A DNA stretch of 64,000 bases from the NCBI GenBank assembly GCA_947487835.1, contig CANKXX010000006.1:124001-188000 (forward strand), given 5' to 3'. Origin of the DNA: an uncultured Microbacteriaceae bacterium. Lineage in GTDB: Bacteria; Actinomycetota; Actinomycetes; Actinomycetales; Microbacteriaceae. The notes under the pieces are model-generated. The model was given only the letters and a program-made list of their open reading frames with translations. It searched no databases and was not told the origin of the DNA. Shown here one piece after another: positions 24,662-32,925 of this stretch. A program made the position numbers and the translations under genes. Numbering within the stretch: the stretch's first letter is position 1; each line of letters begins with the position of its first letter.

Positions 24662-26067
24662 GCGGCGGCGCCCGTGATGCCGGACGTCGACGCGATGGTG
24701 TCGCCCATCTTCTTGGCCAGCGCCTCGTAGAACATGGAGAGCGGGAACTCGTCCGGATGCACGAGGTCGGTCAGCCCCTTCGGCGGCCCGTCGACGGGCA
24801 GGGCGTCCACGCCCTTCGCCCAGGTGGAGGCGGGGTGCGGCGTCAGCGTGCCCGAGACGAGCGCGTAGGCGGCGAGCCAGTGCGCGGTCTTCGGCCGGTC
24901 GATGGAGCGCCAGTAAAGGTCCTCGATCTCACGCCCGAGAGCGACGACGACGTCGGCGACCTCCGGCCAGTCGATCGTCAGGCGCGTGTCCGTCCAGTGC
25001 AGCACGTGGTGCTGGTGCAGCCAGGCGAACAGCAGCTGCCCGCCGAGGCCGTCGTAGTTGCGCACCCGGCTGCCCGTGATGGCGAAGCGGAAGATCCGGT
25101 CGAAGATCACCGCGTACTGCACGAGCGGGGCATGCTCGAGGATGGCCCGCTGCGCGTCCGTCCGCTCGCCCTCGGGGATCGCGGAGAGCTCGCGCTCCAG
25201 CCGCACCGCCTCGCGGAACGCCGTGAGGTCGCAGCGCAGCTCCTCGAGCGAGTAGAGGAAGAACGGCATCCGCTGCTTGATCATGAACGGGTCGAACGGC
25301 AGGTCGCCGCGCATGTGCGTGCGGTCGTGGATGAGGTCCCACATCACGAAGGTGCGCTCGGTGAGCTCCTGATCGTCGAGCAGCCGCGCGGCGGCCTCGG
25401 GCAGCTCCAGCTTGGTGATCTCCGACGCGGCACGGACGACTCGGCGGAACCGGGCGGCCTCCCTGTCCGCGAAGATCGCGCCCCAGGTGAACGAGGGGAT
25501 CTCGCGCATCGCGACCGTCTCGGGGAACAGCACGGCCGAGTTGGAGTCGTAGCCGGGCGTGAAGTCGATGAAGCGCACGGGCACGAACATGCCGTTCGAG
25601 TACTCGCCGCCCTCGAGATCGGCGACGAACTCGGGCCAGACGACCTCGACGAGCACGGCCTCCACGTGGCGGCTCGTGCTGCCGTTCTGGGTGAACATCG
25701 GGAACACCACGAGGTGGCGCAGGCCGTTGCGGCGCTGGAGCTGCGGTTGGAAGGCCTGGAGCGAGTCGAGGAAGTCCGGCACTCCGAACCCGGCGGCCGC
25801 CCAGCGCTCGAGGTCCACGACGAGGGCGTCGAGGTAGTCGGCGTCGTGGGGGAAGGCGGGCGCGAGGCCGTGCACGGCCGCGATGATCTCGTCGACCAGG
25901 TCCCCGGCCCGCCCGTGGTCAGCCGCGTCGGGCACCGAGCCGTCGGCGACCTGCAGGCCCTGCAGCGCGGTGGCCGCCGCCTTGAGCCCGAGCCAGGCGG
26001 GGGAGGTCGCGACGTCCTCGACGACCTCGGGTTCTCCGACAATGGCCTGGGCGGTCGACTGCGACAT
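24658..26067 (-). CDS. Conserved protein of unknown function (DUF6421-like)
   Basis: A 469-residue soluble protein that I match, with moderate confidence, to the actinobacterial DUF6421 family. Two stretches stand out: GYDSNSAVLFPETVAM in the middle, and MWDLIHDRTHMRGDLPFDPF at about residue 240, whose HDxxHxxG pattern followed by an ELRCDL segment looks like a possible metal site. No catalytic assignment is safe. ATG 26067 has GGAGGT seven bases before it and a TTAGGCT hexamer further upstream; the stop overlaps the SDR start, so the pair forms a two-gene operon. Confidence 0.7.
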   Translation of the reverse strand: MSQSTAQAIVGEPEVVEDVATSPAWLGLKAAATALQGLQVADGSVPDAADHGRAGDLVDEIIAAVHGLAPAFPHDADYLDALVVDLERWAAAGFGVPDFLDSLQAFQPQLQRRNGLRHLVVFPMFTQNGSTSRHVEAVLVEVVWPEFVADLEGGEYSNGMFVPVRFIDFTPGYDSNSAVLFPETVAMREIPSFTWGAIFADREAARFRRVVRAASEITKLELPEAAARLLDDQELTERTFVMWDLIHDRTHMRGDLPFDPFMIKQRMPFFLYSLEELRCDLTAFREAVRLERELSAIPEGERTDAQRAILEHAPLVQYAVIFDRIFRFAITGSRVRNYDGLGGQLLFAWLHQHHVLHWTDTRLTIDWPEVADVVVALGREIEDLYWRSIDRPKTAHWLAAYALVSGTLTPHPASTWAKGVDALPVDGPPKGLTDLVHPDEFPLSMFYEALAKKMGDTIASTSGITGAAA

Positions 26068-26200
26068 GGGAAACCTCCGATCGTTGTGCTCGTGGGACGG
26101 GTCGTCCCGAGCCTAACGACGGCTATCCGCAGCTTTGTTGCCGTTCGCGGCGAATCCGTGCGCCGTTTCGGCGCCGCACGCGCGGTTTCGTCGGCGAGGC

Positions 26201-26473
26201 CTACGCCGCGCGGCTGGAGGAGTTCGCCCGCGCGCCGGGGTCGCGCACGAACGCGGCACGCGCGGCGTCGAGCGTGGGGAAGCGCGAGCGGTCGAGGGGT
26301 GAGCCCAGCCGCAGCACCTCGTACCCGTCGCCCGTGCGCTCGATGAACCCGATGAGGCCCGAGGGGTCGCCGTCATCGATCCGGCTGTTGGTCACGCGCC
26401 ACTCGGAGGGGGAGAGGGCGACGAGGGCGACGTCGGTCAGCCGGGCCGGGGTACGGAAGATGTCGGAGTCCAT
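26201..26473 (-). CDS. Small hypothetical protein, 90 aa
   Basis: MDSDIFRTPARLTDVALVAL followed by a segment reading SEWRVTNSRID and a GDGYEVLRLG beta-rich part. It is hydrophilic with no membrane span or signal. AGAGAAG precedes the ATG at 26473 by seven bases. Codon use matches the neighbours. I do not recognise a family; it may be a small regulatory or single-domain protein. Confidence 0.65.
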   Translation of the reverse strand: MDSDIFRTPARLTDVALVALSPSEWRVTNSRIDDGDPSGLIGFIERTGDGYEVLRLGSPLDRSRFPTLDAARAAFVRDPGARANSSSRAA

Positions 26474-26638
26474 GGTGCTTCTTCTCTGGAGGGGCGTCGG
26501 AGCGTCGAGCGACGCGGCGACTGTTCCATTCCATCCTGCTCGCAGCCACCGACACAGAGGCTTGACTCCCGGCGGATCAGGGGTTAAGCATGCCGGACGG
26601 CGCTTCGGACGGGGTCCATCGGATGCGCTCCCCGCGGC

Positions 26639-27397
26639 TCAGCGGCGGTCCGGGCGCTCCCGCTGCTCGGCGACGAGGCCGGCCACGTGGCTGCCCCAGA
26701 TGCGGTACAGCTTCGCGTAGCTGAACAGGTCGCCGGCCATCATGCGGGCGTCGATCGCCGGCATCGCGGTGAACAGCACGCCGGGGTACTGCGCGGCGAT
26801 CCGCTCGGCGCCGAGGTTGAGCAGCCGGGTGTGCTCGCGCACGAACGCGCGGATGAGGGCGGGAACGGCGATGCGATCGGACACGTGCGGCACGGGCGAG
26901 GTCACGATCGTCGCGTCGGACGCGGCGTGCTTCGTGAGGTGCTCGAGCACGGACTCGTACTCGCGGGCCCACCGGCTCGGGCTGGAGAGGTGCAGGGCCT
27001 CGTACACGCCGGGGAAGAACACGATGACGTCGTAGCGGCGCAGGTCGACCCGGTCGTGCAGGGCGGCGGCGGTGAGTCCGATGCGGCCCGCGCCGAGGGG
27101 CACGGTGCGCCACTCGGCGCCGCGCCCGTTCCCCCGGGCGAGGGCCTGGGACAGCGTGCTCGCCACCCCGAGCCTGTGCGAGCGCACTCCGACACTGGAG
27201 CCCGCGATCCCGCCGATGACGAGCACGCGGTCGGGGTCAGGCCCCGGGATGACGCCCGCCGGCTCGTCGGGGGCCGCGCTCCAGGTGAGCCGGGTCGGCA
27301 GCGTTCCCCCGTAGAAGAAGGACACCAGGGGGCGCACGAGGGCGCGCTGCCAGGAGTTCAACGCAGCGCGCGTGCGGAAACCCGCGTCATTCGTCAC
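26639..27397 (-). CDS. SGNH-hydrolase-fold protein without catalytic Ser
   Basis: A 252-residue protein with the order of an SGNH/GDSL hydrolase: block I near residue 65 (VLVIGGIAGSSVGVRSHRLG), a middle block YDVIVFFPGVYEA, and SPVPHVSDR. The catalytic GDS of block I is replaced (IAG before SSVG), so the serine nucleophile is missing. It resembles the N-terminal domain of the GAF protein at 62260-63546, which has the same substitution. GTG start at 27397, 16 bases downstream of the hydrolase gene stop, so the two are probably co-transcribed. Likely a non-catalytic or altered enzyme; function unknown. Confidence 0.7.
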   Translation of the reverse strand: MTNDAGFRTRAALNSWQRALVRPLVSFFYGGTLPTRLTWSAAPDEPAGVIPGPDPDRVLVIGGIAGSSVGVRSHRLGVASTLSQALARGNGRGAEWRTVPLGAGRIGLTAAALHDRVDLRRYDVIVFFPGVYEALHLSSPSRWAREYESVLEHLTKHAASDATIVTSPVPHVSDRIAVPALIRAFVREHTRLLNLGAERIAAQYPGVLFTAMPAIDARMMAGDLFSYAKLYRIWGSHVAGLVAEQRERPDRR

Positions 27398-27413
27398 TCG
27401 CCGCCCCGTCCCG

Positions 27414-28229
27414 TCACAGCCCGTGCAGCCCGAGCCACTCGCGCAGCCTCGCGGCGAACTCGGCGGGCTGCTCGAGGCTGGGCAGGTGCGCCGAGCCGGC
27501 GAAGATCTCGTGCTCGGCGCCCGGGATGCCGTCCCGGGCGTACTCGAACCACCGAAGCGCGGGGGAGGCGTCGTGCGCGCCGACCGTCACCAGGGCGGGG
27601 AAGTCGAGCTCGCCCAGCCGGCCGTACGCGGGCGGGTCGAGGGGCGCGGGTACGGGCTGCTCGGCCGCGTGCGCGGCGTTGGCGCGGTTCAGCTCGGAGG
27701 CGAGGCGGACGAACTCCGGGTCGACGGCGGCGGCGGCACGGGCCGGGCCGACGCACCAGAACCCCACCTCGAGGTCGGCGAGGCGCAGCCAGTCCGCCGC
27801 CGCCTCCGCCTCGTCCATGCGGTCGGAGAGGGACTGCTCCGCCTCGGTGAGCGGCACCTCGGGAAACCCGCCGATGGCGCCCGCGGCCAGGACGAGGCCG
27901 GAGACCCGCTCCGGGGTCTCGAGGGCGAGGTCGAGGGCGATCCGGCCCCCGCGGGAGGCGCCGACGACGGTGGCCTCCGCAACGCCCAGGTGGTCGAGCA
28001 GCGCCCGGGCGTCGTCGCGGTCCGAGTAGGGCCCGTCGGCCGTGCGGGTGCCGCCGAAGCCGCGGGTGTCGTACCGGATGACGTGGTGGTCGCCCTCGAG
28101 GGATGGCACGATCGGGTCCCACATGCGCAGGGACGCGACGCCGGCGTGGATCAGCAGGAGCGCGGGCGCCGACACGTGCCCGTGGGTCTCGTAGTAGAGG
28201 GAGGCGCCGGCGACGTCGAGCGTGGGCAT
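27414..28229 (-). CDS. Alpha/beta-fold hydrolase
   Basis: Hydrolase of 271 residues: oxyanion region LLIHAGVASLRMWDP, nucleophile elbow GASRGG, acid in TVGAHDASPAL and His in GSAHLPSLEQP. It resembles 3-oxoadipate enol-lactonase-like esterases, but the substrate is not readable. ATG 28229 is chosen over GTG 28235 because TACGCT lies six bases before it, fitting a leaderless transcript. It is divergent from the AEC transporter gene. Confidence 0.85.
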   Translation of the reverse strand: MPTLDVAGASLYYETHGHVSAPALLLIHAGVASLRMWDPIVPSLEGDHHVIRYDTRGFGGTRTADGPYSDRDDARALLDHLGVAEATVVGASRGGRIALDLALETPERVSGLVLAAGAIGGFPEVPLTEAEQSLSDRMDEAEAAADWLRLADLEVGFWCVGPARAAAAVDPEFVRLASELNRANAAHAAEQPVPAPLDPPAYGRLGELDFPALVTVGAHDASPALRWFEYARDGIPGAEHEIFAGSAHLPSLEQPAEFAARLREWLGLHGL

Positions 28230-28235
28230 GGCCAC

Positions 28236-28241
28236 AGCGTA
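28236..28241 (-). promoter_or_regulatory. Candidate -10 box TACGCT, leaderless start
   Basis: Six bases upstream of ATG 28229 on the minus strand; supports that start over the GTG two codons earlier. Confidence 0.45.
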
Positions 28242-28318
28242 GGGGACAGGCCGCCGCCCCCGCGTCTTCTAGAGTGGGGGGTACCGCCGACCGCCCGCCG
28301 ACTGCTCTGGAGAACGCC

Positions 28319-29245
28319 ATGTCCGGAGTGCTGATCGGCTTCGGCATCATCGGCTTCGTCATCCTCGTCGGCTTCCTCGTCGGCCGGTTCGGCATCGCCG
28401 GCCCGAACGCGCAGTACGTGATGAACCGCCTCGCCTTCTTCGTGGCGACGCCCGCCCTGCTGTTCACGGTGCTCGCCTCGGCCGACCTGCACGTGGTGTT
28501 CTCCGCGTTCCTCCTCGGCGCCGCCATCTCGGTCGCGATCACCGCCCTGCTCTACGTGCTCGCGTCACGGCTGCTGTTCCGCCGCGCCGTGCCGGAGACG
28601 ACGGTGGGCGCGGCCGCGGCCTGCTACGTCAACGCCAACAACATCGGCCTGCCGGTCGCCATCTACGTGCTCGGCGACCCGCAGTACGTCGCGCCGGTGC
28701 TCCTGCTGCAGCTGCTCGTGCTGGCCCCCATCACGCTGACGACCCTCGACACCGCAACGCGCGGAAAGGCGTCGGTGATGGGCTTCCTCACCCAGCCGCT
28801 GCGCAACCCGATGATCATCGCGTCGCTCCTCGGCGTGCTCGTCGCGCTGACCGGGGTCCCCATCCCCGACGCGTTCTTCGAGCCGTTCGAGCTCATCGGC
28901 GGGGCCGCCATCCCCCTCGTGCTCATGGCGTTCGGCATGTCTTTGCACGGACAGCGCCCGCTGGAGGCCGGATCGGGGCGGACGGACGTGCTCACGGCGG
29001 TCGCCCTGAAGTCCGTCGTCATGCCGGTGATCGCGTATCTCTTCGCGCACCTCGTGTTCCGGCTGGACGCGGAGCAGGTGTTCGCGGCGACGGTGCTGGC
29101 CGCCCTGCCGACCGCGCAGAACATCTACAACTTCGCCGCGCGCTACGAGCGCGGCGTGGTGATCGCGAGGGACGCCGTGCTGCTGTCGACGGTCGCCTCC
29201 GTGCCGGTGCTGCTCGTCATCGCGGCCCTGCTCGCCCCGCGCTGA
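28319..29245 (+). CDS. AEC-family transporter (auxin efflux carrier fold)
   Basis: Integral membrane protein of 308 residues with about ten hydrophobic spans in two inverted halves, typical of the auxin efflux carrier/malonate transporter family. Characteristic are the NPATLF-like TPALLFTVLA in span 2, NANNIGLPVAIYVLG in span 4 and PTAQNIYNFAARY near the C-terminus. It probably exports an organic acid or amino acid. CTGGAG precedes ATG 28319 and TAGAGT at 28269 is a possible -10. Confidence 0.9.
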   Translation: MSGVLIGFGIIGFVILVGFLVGRFGIAGPNAQYVMNRLAFFVATPALLFTVLASADLHVVFSAFLLGAAISVAITALLYVLASRLLFRRAVPETTVGAAAACYVNANNIGLPVAIYVLGDPQYVAPVLLLQLLVLAPITLTTLDTATRGKASVMGFLTQPLRNPMIIASLLGVLVALTGVPIPDAFFEPFELIGGAAIPLVLMAFGMSLHGQRPLEAGSGRTDVLTAVALKSVVMPVIAYLFAHLVFRLDAEQVFAATVLAALPTAQNIYNFAARYERGVVIARDAVLLSTVASVPVLLVIAALLAPR

Positions 29246-29291
29246 GCCGCACGCACGCCACCGGGGCGGTGCCGCGGAAAGCGCGTCGGAG

Positions 29292-29297
29292 TAGCGT
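29292..29297 (+). promoter_or_regulatory. Candidate -10 box TAGCGT, leaderless start
   Basis: Six bases before ATG 29304, with no ribosome binding site between. Confidence 0.45.
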
Positions 29298-29303
29298 TTT
29301 CGC

Positions 29304-29744
29304 ATGGTCGAACGGCATCGGCGGGGAGGATCCGGGCTGCTGGTGGCCCTGGCGACGGTGGCCGCCGCGCCCGTGCTGGCCGGCTGCTCGGCGCTGGCGC
29401 CGGACGCCCCCTCCGCCGAGGGCGTCGCGGTCGCGTTCGCGGCGGCCATCGACGCCGGGAACGCCGCCGATGCCTGTGCCCTCCTCGCCCCGGGCACCGT
29501 CGAGGAGATCGAGTCGAGCGAGGGCGCGTCCTGCGAGGACGTGGTCCTTCAGCTGGGGCTGCCCGCCGGGGGGACGGGCCGCAGCGCCGAGGCGTTCGGG
29601 CGCGGCGCGATCGTGGAGCTGGACAACGACACGGTCTTCCTCGTGGGTGACGGGGGCGGCGACGTGCGCGGCTGGCGGGTCACCGCGGCCGGCTGCGAGC
29701 CGCGGCCCGAGCGGCCGTACGACTGCACGGTGAAGGGCGGCTGA
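29304..29744 (+). CDS. Small secreted lipoprotein
   Basis: A 146-residue precursor with basic start (MVERHRRGG), hydrophobic core and lipobox LAGC at about residue 30, so it is likely lipidated and held on the outer face. The mature part (DACALLAPGTVEEIESSEG) resembles the small NTF2-like lipoproteins of Actinobacteria, and Cys at DACALL, SCEDVV, GCEPRP and YDCTV could form two disulfides. Function unknown. It begins a short cluster with a 27-residue membrane peptide and a DUF6766 protein. Confidence 0.75.
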   Translation: MVERHRRGGSGLLVALATVAAAPVLAGCSALAPDAPSAEGVAVAFAAAIDAGNAADACALLAPGTVEEIESSEGASCEDVVLQLGLPAGGTGRSAEAFGRGAIVELDNDTVFLVGDGGGDVRGWRVTAAGCEPRPERPYDCTVKGG

Positions 29745-29745
29745 G

Positions 29746-29829
29746 ATGCGGGCCGTGTTCACCGCGTGGCTCTCGTTCATCGTGATCGGCCTCGCCTACG
29801 TCATCACCATCGGGGTGCTGCACCGATGA
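29746..29829 (+). CDS. 27-aa single-span membrane microprotein
   Basis: MRAVFTAWLSFIVIGLAYVI then TIGVLHR: one hydrophobic span with a short basic tail. ATG 29746 comes one base after the lipoprotein stop, and its TGA overlaps the next ATG (ATGA at 29826), so it is translationally coupled to the DUF6766 gene. The composition and exact coupling favour a real gene over chance. It may assist or partner the DUF6766 membrane protein. Confidence 0.6.
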   Translation: MRAVFTAWLSFIVIGLAYVITIGVLHR

Positions 29830-30497
29830 GGGGGCTCCGCGACCACGCGCTCAGCACCATCTTCGGCGTGCTGTTCCTCCTCGCGCTCGCAGGGCAGGCT
29901 TTCACGGGCTTCGCGGCCTACAACGAGCAGCAGGTGAGCGACGGGCTCACCGAGGTGACCCTGCTGAGCTACGTCACGTCGTCCAACTTCGCCGTCGACG
30001 TCGCCGAGAACTGGCAGTCCGAGTACCTGCAGTTCGCGCTCTACATCCTGCTCACGGTCTGGTTCGTGCAGCGGGGCTCCACCGAGTCGAAGGAGCCGGG
30101 CGCGGAGGGACCGGGATCGGACGAGGACGCGCAGGTCGGCGGGTTCGCCCGCCCGGACTCGCCCGCCTGGGCGCGTGCCGGGGGGCTGCGGCGCACGCTC
30201 TTCTCGAACTCCCTGGTCGCCGTGATGCTCGCCGTGTTCGTGCTGTCCTGGCTCGCGCAGTCGATCGCCGGCCAGGTGTCCTTCAACGAGGAGCAGCTCG
30301 CCTCGCTCGAGGCGCCGGTGACCTGGGCGGAGTACGCGGTGTCCCCGGACTTCTGGAGCCGCACGCTGCAGAACTGGCAGTCCGAGTTCCTCGCCGTCGG
30401 CAGCATGGCCGTGTTCTCGGTCTACCTGCGGCAGCGCGGGTCACCGGAATCGAAGCCCGTCGGCGCGCCGCACGACGAGACCGGCACGGAGTCCTAG
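29826..30497 (+). CDS. DUF6766-type membrane protein with internal duplication
   Basis: A 223-residue membrane protein built of two similar halves. Each half has a hydrophobic span, an AxNEEQ-type segment (AYNEQQVSDG and SFNEEQLASL), a NWQSE motif preceding a second span, and an RGS-ESK tail (RGSTESKEPG, RGSPESKPVG). This matches the DUF6766 family, function unknown. ATG 29826 overlaps the stop of the 27-residue ORF. The gene ends seven bases from the convergent 30505 gene. Confidence 0.8.
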   Translation: MRGLRDHALSTIFGVLFLLALAGQAFTGFAAYNEQQVSDGLTEVTLLSYVTSSNFAVDVAENWQSEYLQFALYILLTVWFVQRGSTESKEPGAEGPGSDEDAQVGGFARPDSPAWARAGGLRRTLFSNSLVAVMLAVFVLSWLAQSIAGQVSFNEEQLASLEAPVTWAEYAVSPDFWSRTLQNWQSEFLAVGSMAVFSVYLRQRGSPESKPVGAPHDETGTES

Positions 30498-30504
30498 CGC
30501 CGCG

Positions 30505-30957
30505 TCAGCGGAAGATGCTGTCGAACCAGTCGCCCAGGCCGTAGCCGGGCACGCTGAGGAAGCACACGACGGCACCGATCAGCCACACCCCGGTGGACAC
30601 CGCGAGCGCGAGGAGCGGCACGCGCCACGGCCGGGGCCGACGCCGCTGCAGGAGCACCGCGGTCGTGAGGAAGCCGGCGACCGCGATCAGCGGCGGGATC
30701 GCCAGTGCGAGGAAGAACCCGCCGACGAACATGCCGCCGCTGCAGTCGGTGCGCTGGATGGTGCACGCATCCTGCACGAGCAGGAGCAGCAGCGCGAGGG
30801 CGCTCAGCAGGCCGGTCCCGACGGCGCCCGCGACCATGGCCAGGATCGCGTTCCGCAGCTCCCGCCGGTCGATCGGCTCGCGCCGCTTCGGCTCCGAGGC
30901 GCGCGGGAAGGACCCGTCCTTGCCCGGACGCCCGGTGAGGTCGTGGATGTCGCTCAT
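30505..30957 (-). CDS. Small membrane protein, three spans
   Basis: A 150-residue protein with a 40-residue hydrophilic, Arg-rich N-terminus and three hydrophobic spans (near 42-63, 75-100 and 113-135). A Cys-containing extracytoplasmic loop (DACTIQRTDCSGG) lies between spans 1 and 2. It ends in GYGLGDWFDSIFR. No family recognised. It starts 40 bases after the exonuclease III stop and may share its transcript. Confidence 0.7.
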   Translation of the reverse strand: MSDIHDLTGRPGKDGSFPRASEPKRREPIDRRELRNAILAMVAGAVGTGLLSALALLLLLVQDACTIQRTDCSGGMFVGGFFLALAIPPLIAVAGFLTTAVLLQRRRPRPWRVPLLALAVSTGVWLIGAVVCFLSVPGYGLGDWFDSIFR

Positions 30958-30997
30958 GCTGGAACCCGTTCGAGGTGCTGTGGTGCTGGTGCGGCGA

Positions 30998-31870
30998 TCA
31001 GAAGATCATGGGGCGGTCGTCGTCGAGCTCGGTCTCGACGTCGAGGTCGACGACCACGGGCACGTGGTCGCTCGGGGCGTCGCCCTTGCGCTCGTTGCGC
31101 TCGATGTGCGCGCCCGTGACGAGCTGCGCGAAGGCGGGGGAGCCGAGGACGAAGTCGATGCGCATGCCCTCGTTGCGGGGGAAGCGCAGCTGCTTGTAGT
31201 CCCAGTAGGTGTAGCCCGGAACGCCGGCGTCGCGCACGACGTCGCGCATGCCGATGGCCTCGAAAGCCCGGAAGGCGGCGCGCTCCGGCTCGGAGACGTG
31301 CGTCGAGCCCTGGAAGGCGTTCATGTCCCACACGTCGATGTCGAGCGGCGCGATGTTCCAGTCGCCGAGGAGGGCGAGCGGAAGGTCGGGAGTGGCGTCT
31401 AGGGTCTCGCGGGTGGTGTCGAGCAGCCGCGCGAGCCAGTCCAGCTTGTACTCGTAGTGCGGGTCGCCGAGCTCCCGGCCGTTGGGCACGTAGAGGCTCC
31501 ACAGGTCGATGCCGTTGACCGCGACGCCGAGAGCGCGCGCCTCGAGCGGCAGACCCTTCTCGTCGAGGGCGAAGGCGCTCGCCGGCATCGCGGCGGTGGG
31601 CTTCACGACGCCGAACCCCGGCATGTGCGGGAAGCCGACGCGCACGTTCTCCATGGGCAGCCGGCTCGCGACCGCGACGCCGTTCCACTGGCTGAACCCG
31701 TGCAGCTCCACCTCGTAGCCGGCGGCGTGGAACTGGTCGAGCGGGAACTGCTCGGGCTTGCACTTGATCTCCTGCATGGCGAGCACGTCGACGTCGTCGC
31801 GCAGCATCCAGTCGACGACGCGTGCCGCCCTGCTTCGGATGGAGTTGACGTTCCAGGTGGCGACACGCAT
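30998..31870 (-). CDS. xthA: Exodeoxyribonuclease III / AP endonuclease
   Basis: Mg-dependent exonuclease III-family enzyme of base excision repair, 290 residues. It begins MRVATWNVNSIRSR; the metal-binding Glu is in QEIKCKPEQFP, with YVPNGRELGDPHYEYKLDWL, the catalytic LLGDWNIAPLDIDV, the IDFVLGS segment and the terminal SDHVPVVVDL His. Start chosen at ATG 31870 as the canonical N-terminus; TACCAT lies seven bases upstream. Length is normal. Confidence 0.94.
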   Translation of the reverse strand: MRVATWNVNSIRSRAARVVDWMLRDDVDVLAMQEIKCKPEQFPLDQFHAAGYEVELHGFSQWNGVAVASRLPMENVRVGFPHMPGFGVVKPTAAMPASAFALDEKGLPLEARALGVAVNGIDLWSLYVPNGRELGDPHYEYKLDWLARLLDTTRETLDATPDLPLALLGDWNIAPLDIDVWDMNAFQGSTHVSEPERAAFRAFEAIGMRDVVRDAGVPGYTYWDYKQLRFPRNEGMRIDFVLGSPAFAQLVTGAHIERNERKGDAPSDHVPVVVDLDVETELDDDRPMIF

Positions 31871-31877
31871 GCCCCCC

Positions 31878-31883
31878 ATGGTA
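31878..31883 (-). promoter_or_regulatory. Candidate -10 box TACCAT for xthA
   Basis: Seven bases upstream of ATG 31870 on the minus strand; a G-run lies between, so either a leaderless or a very short leader is possible. Confidence 0.35.
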
Positions 31884-31927
31884 GTTCGGCCGTGTCGTGC
31901 GCTCGTCGCGGCGGCGTTCCCGCGCCC

Positions 31928-31933
31928 TACGCT
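31928..31933 (+). promoter_or_regulatory. Candidate -10 box TACGCT, leaderless start
   Basis: Six bases before ATG 31940 of the sulfurtransferase gene. Confidence 0.45.
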
Positions 31934-31939
31934 TGCACC

Positions 31940-32752
31940 ATGATCCCTCCCGTTGTGGACACCGTCTGGCTGCGCGAACACCTCGGCCGGGTGGTGATCG
32001 CCGACGTGCGCTGGTACCTCGACGGCCGACCCGGGCGGGCCGAGTACGAGCGCGGCCACCTCCCGGGCGCCCGCTTCGTGGACCTCGACCGCTGGCTCTC
32101 CGGCCCCTCCGGGAACGGGAACGGCGGAGGCAGGCACCCGCTGCCGTCGCCCGAGCACTTCGCCGAGGGCATGGCGGCGCTCGGCATCTCCGACGATGAC
32201 ACGGTGATCGCGTACGACGACGCCGGCGGGGTCATCGCCGCGCGCCTCGTCTGGATGCTCCGGGCCACCGGCAGGCAGGCGGCCCTGCTCGACGGCGGCA
32301 TCCGCGGCTTCGACGGCGAGCTGGAGACCGCGGAGCCGACGTGGCGGCCGGGCACCTTCGCCGCGCGCCCCTGGCCGGAGGACCGGCTGGCCTCGATGGA
32401 CGAGGCGGCCGACGCCGGCAACGTCGTGCTCGACGCGCGACCCGCCGAGCGCTATCGCGGCGAGCCGAACCCCGCGGACCCGAGGCCGGGCCACATCCCC
32501 GGCGCCCGGAGCGCGCCCACCCGCGAGAACCTCGGGGCGGACCAGCGCTTCCTGCCCGTCGACGAGCTCCGGGCGCGATTCGCTGCGGTCGGGGTGGACG
32601 ACGCGCAGCGCGTGGTCTCGTACTGCGGATCGGGCATCACGGCCTGCCACGCGCTCCTCACGCTCGAGCACGCGGGCCTCGGCCAGGGCCGCCTCTACCC
32701 GGGGTCCTGGTCGGAGTACGGCGCGACGGACCGCCCGGCCGAGCTCGGCTGA
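31940..32752 (+). CDS. Sulfurtransferase with two rhodanese domains
   Basis: Thiosulfate or 3-mercaptopyruvate sulfurtransferase, 270 residues. Domain 1 (residues 1-130) lacks the catalytic Cys but keeps YERGHLPGARFVDLD; domain 2 carries the active-site loop CGSGITA at about residue 232, after PGHIPGARS. The CGSGxTA loop is that of SseA-type enzymes. It probably transfers sulfane sulfur to cyanide or thiols. Start ATG 31940 lies six bases after a TACGCT hexamer. A cluster of dispersed repeats follows the stop. Confidence 0.92.
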   Translation: MIPPVVDTVWLREHLGRVVIADVRWYLDGRPGRAEYERGHLPGARFVDLDRWLSGPSGNGNGGGRHPLPSPEHFAEGMAALGISDDDTVIAYDDAGGVIAARLVWMLRATGRQAALLDGGIRGFDGELETAEPTWRPGTFAARPWPEDRLASMDEAADAGNVVLDARPAERYRGEPNPADPRPGHIPGARSAPTRENLGADQRFLPVDELRARFAAVGVDDAQRVVSYCGSGITACHALLTLEHAGLGQGRLYPGSWSEYGATDRPAELG

Positions 32753-32759
32753 CCGGACG

Positions 32760-32919
32760 CGGTTCCTGAGCCCGGCTGACCGAACACGGTCCCTGAGCCC
32801 GCCTGTCCCCACGGTCCCTGAGCCCGTCGAAGGGACGCAACGTCGCTTCGACAGGCTCAGCGACCGTAGAGAGCCATCTCCGTGACGGCTCGCGTCGCTT
32901 TTACAGACTCAGCGACCGG
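32760..32919. repeat. 26-nt palindromic repeat cluster, copies 5a-5e
   Basis: Two decayed plus units (32760 on), one full plus unit with stem GTCCCT/AGGGAC (32811-32836) and two minus units with stem GTCGCT/AGCGAC (32842-32867, 32894-32919). They fill the gap between the convergent sulfurtransferase and YCII genes. Confidence 0.85.
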
Positions 32920-32925
32920 TGGCGA

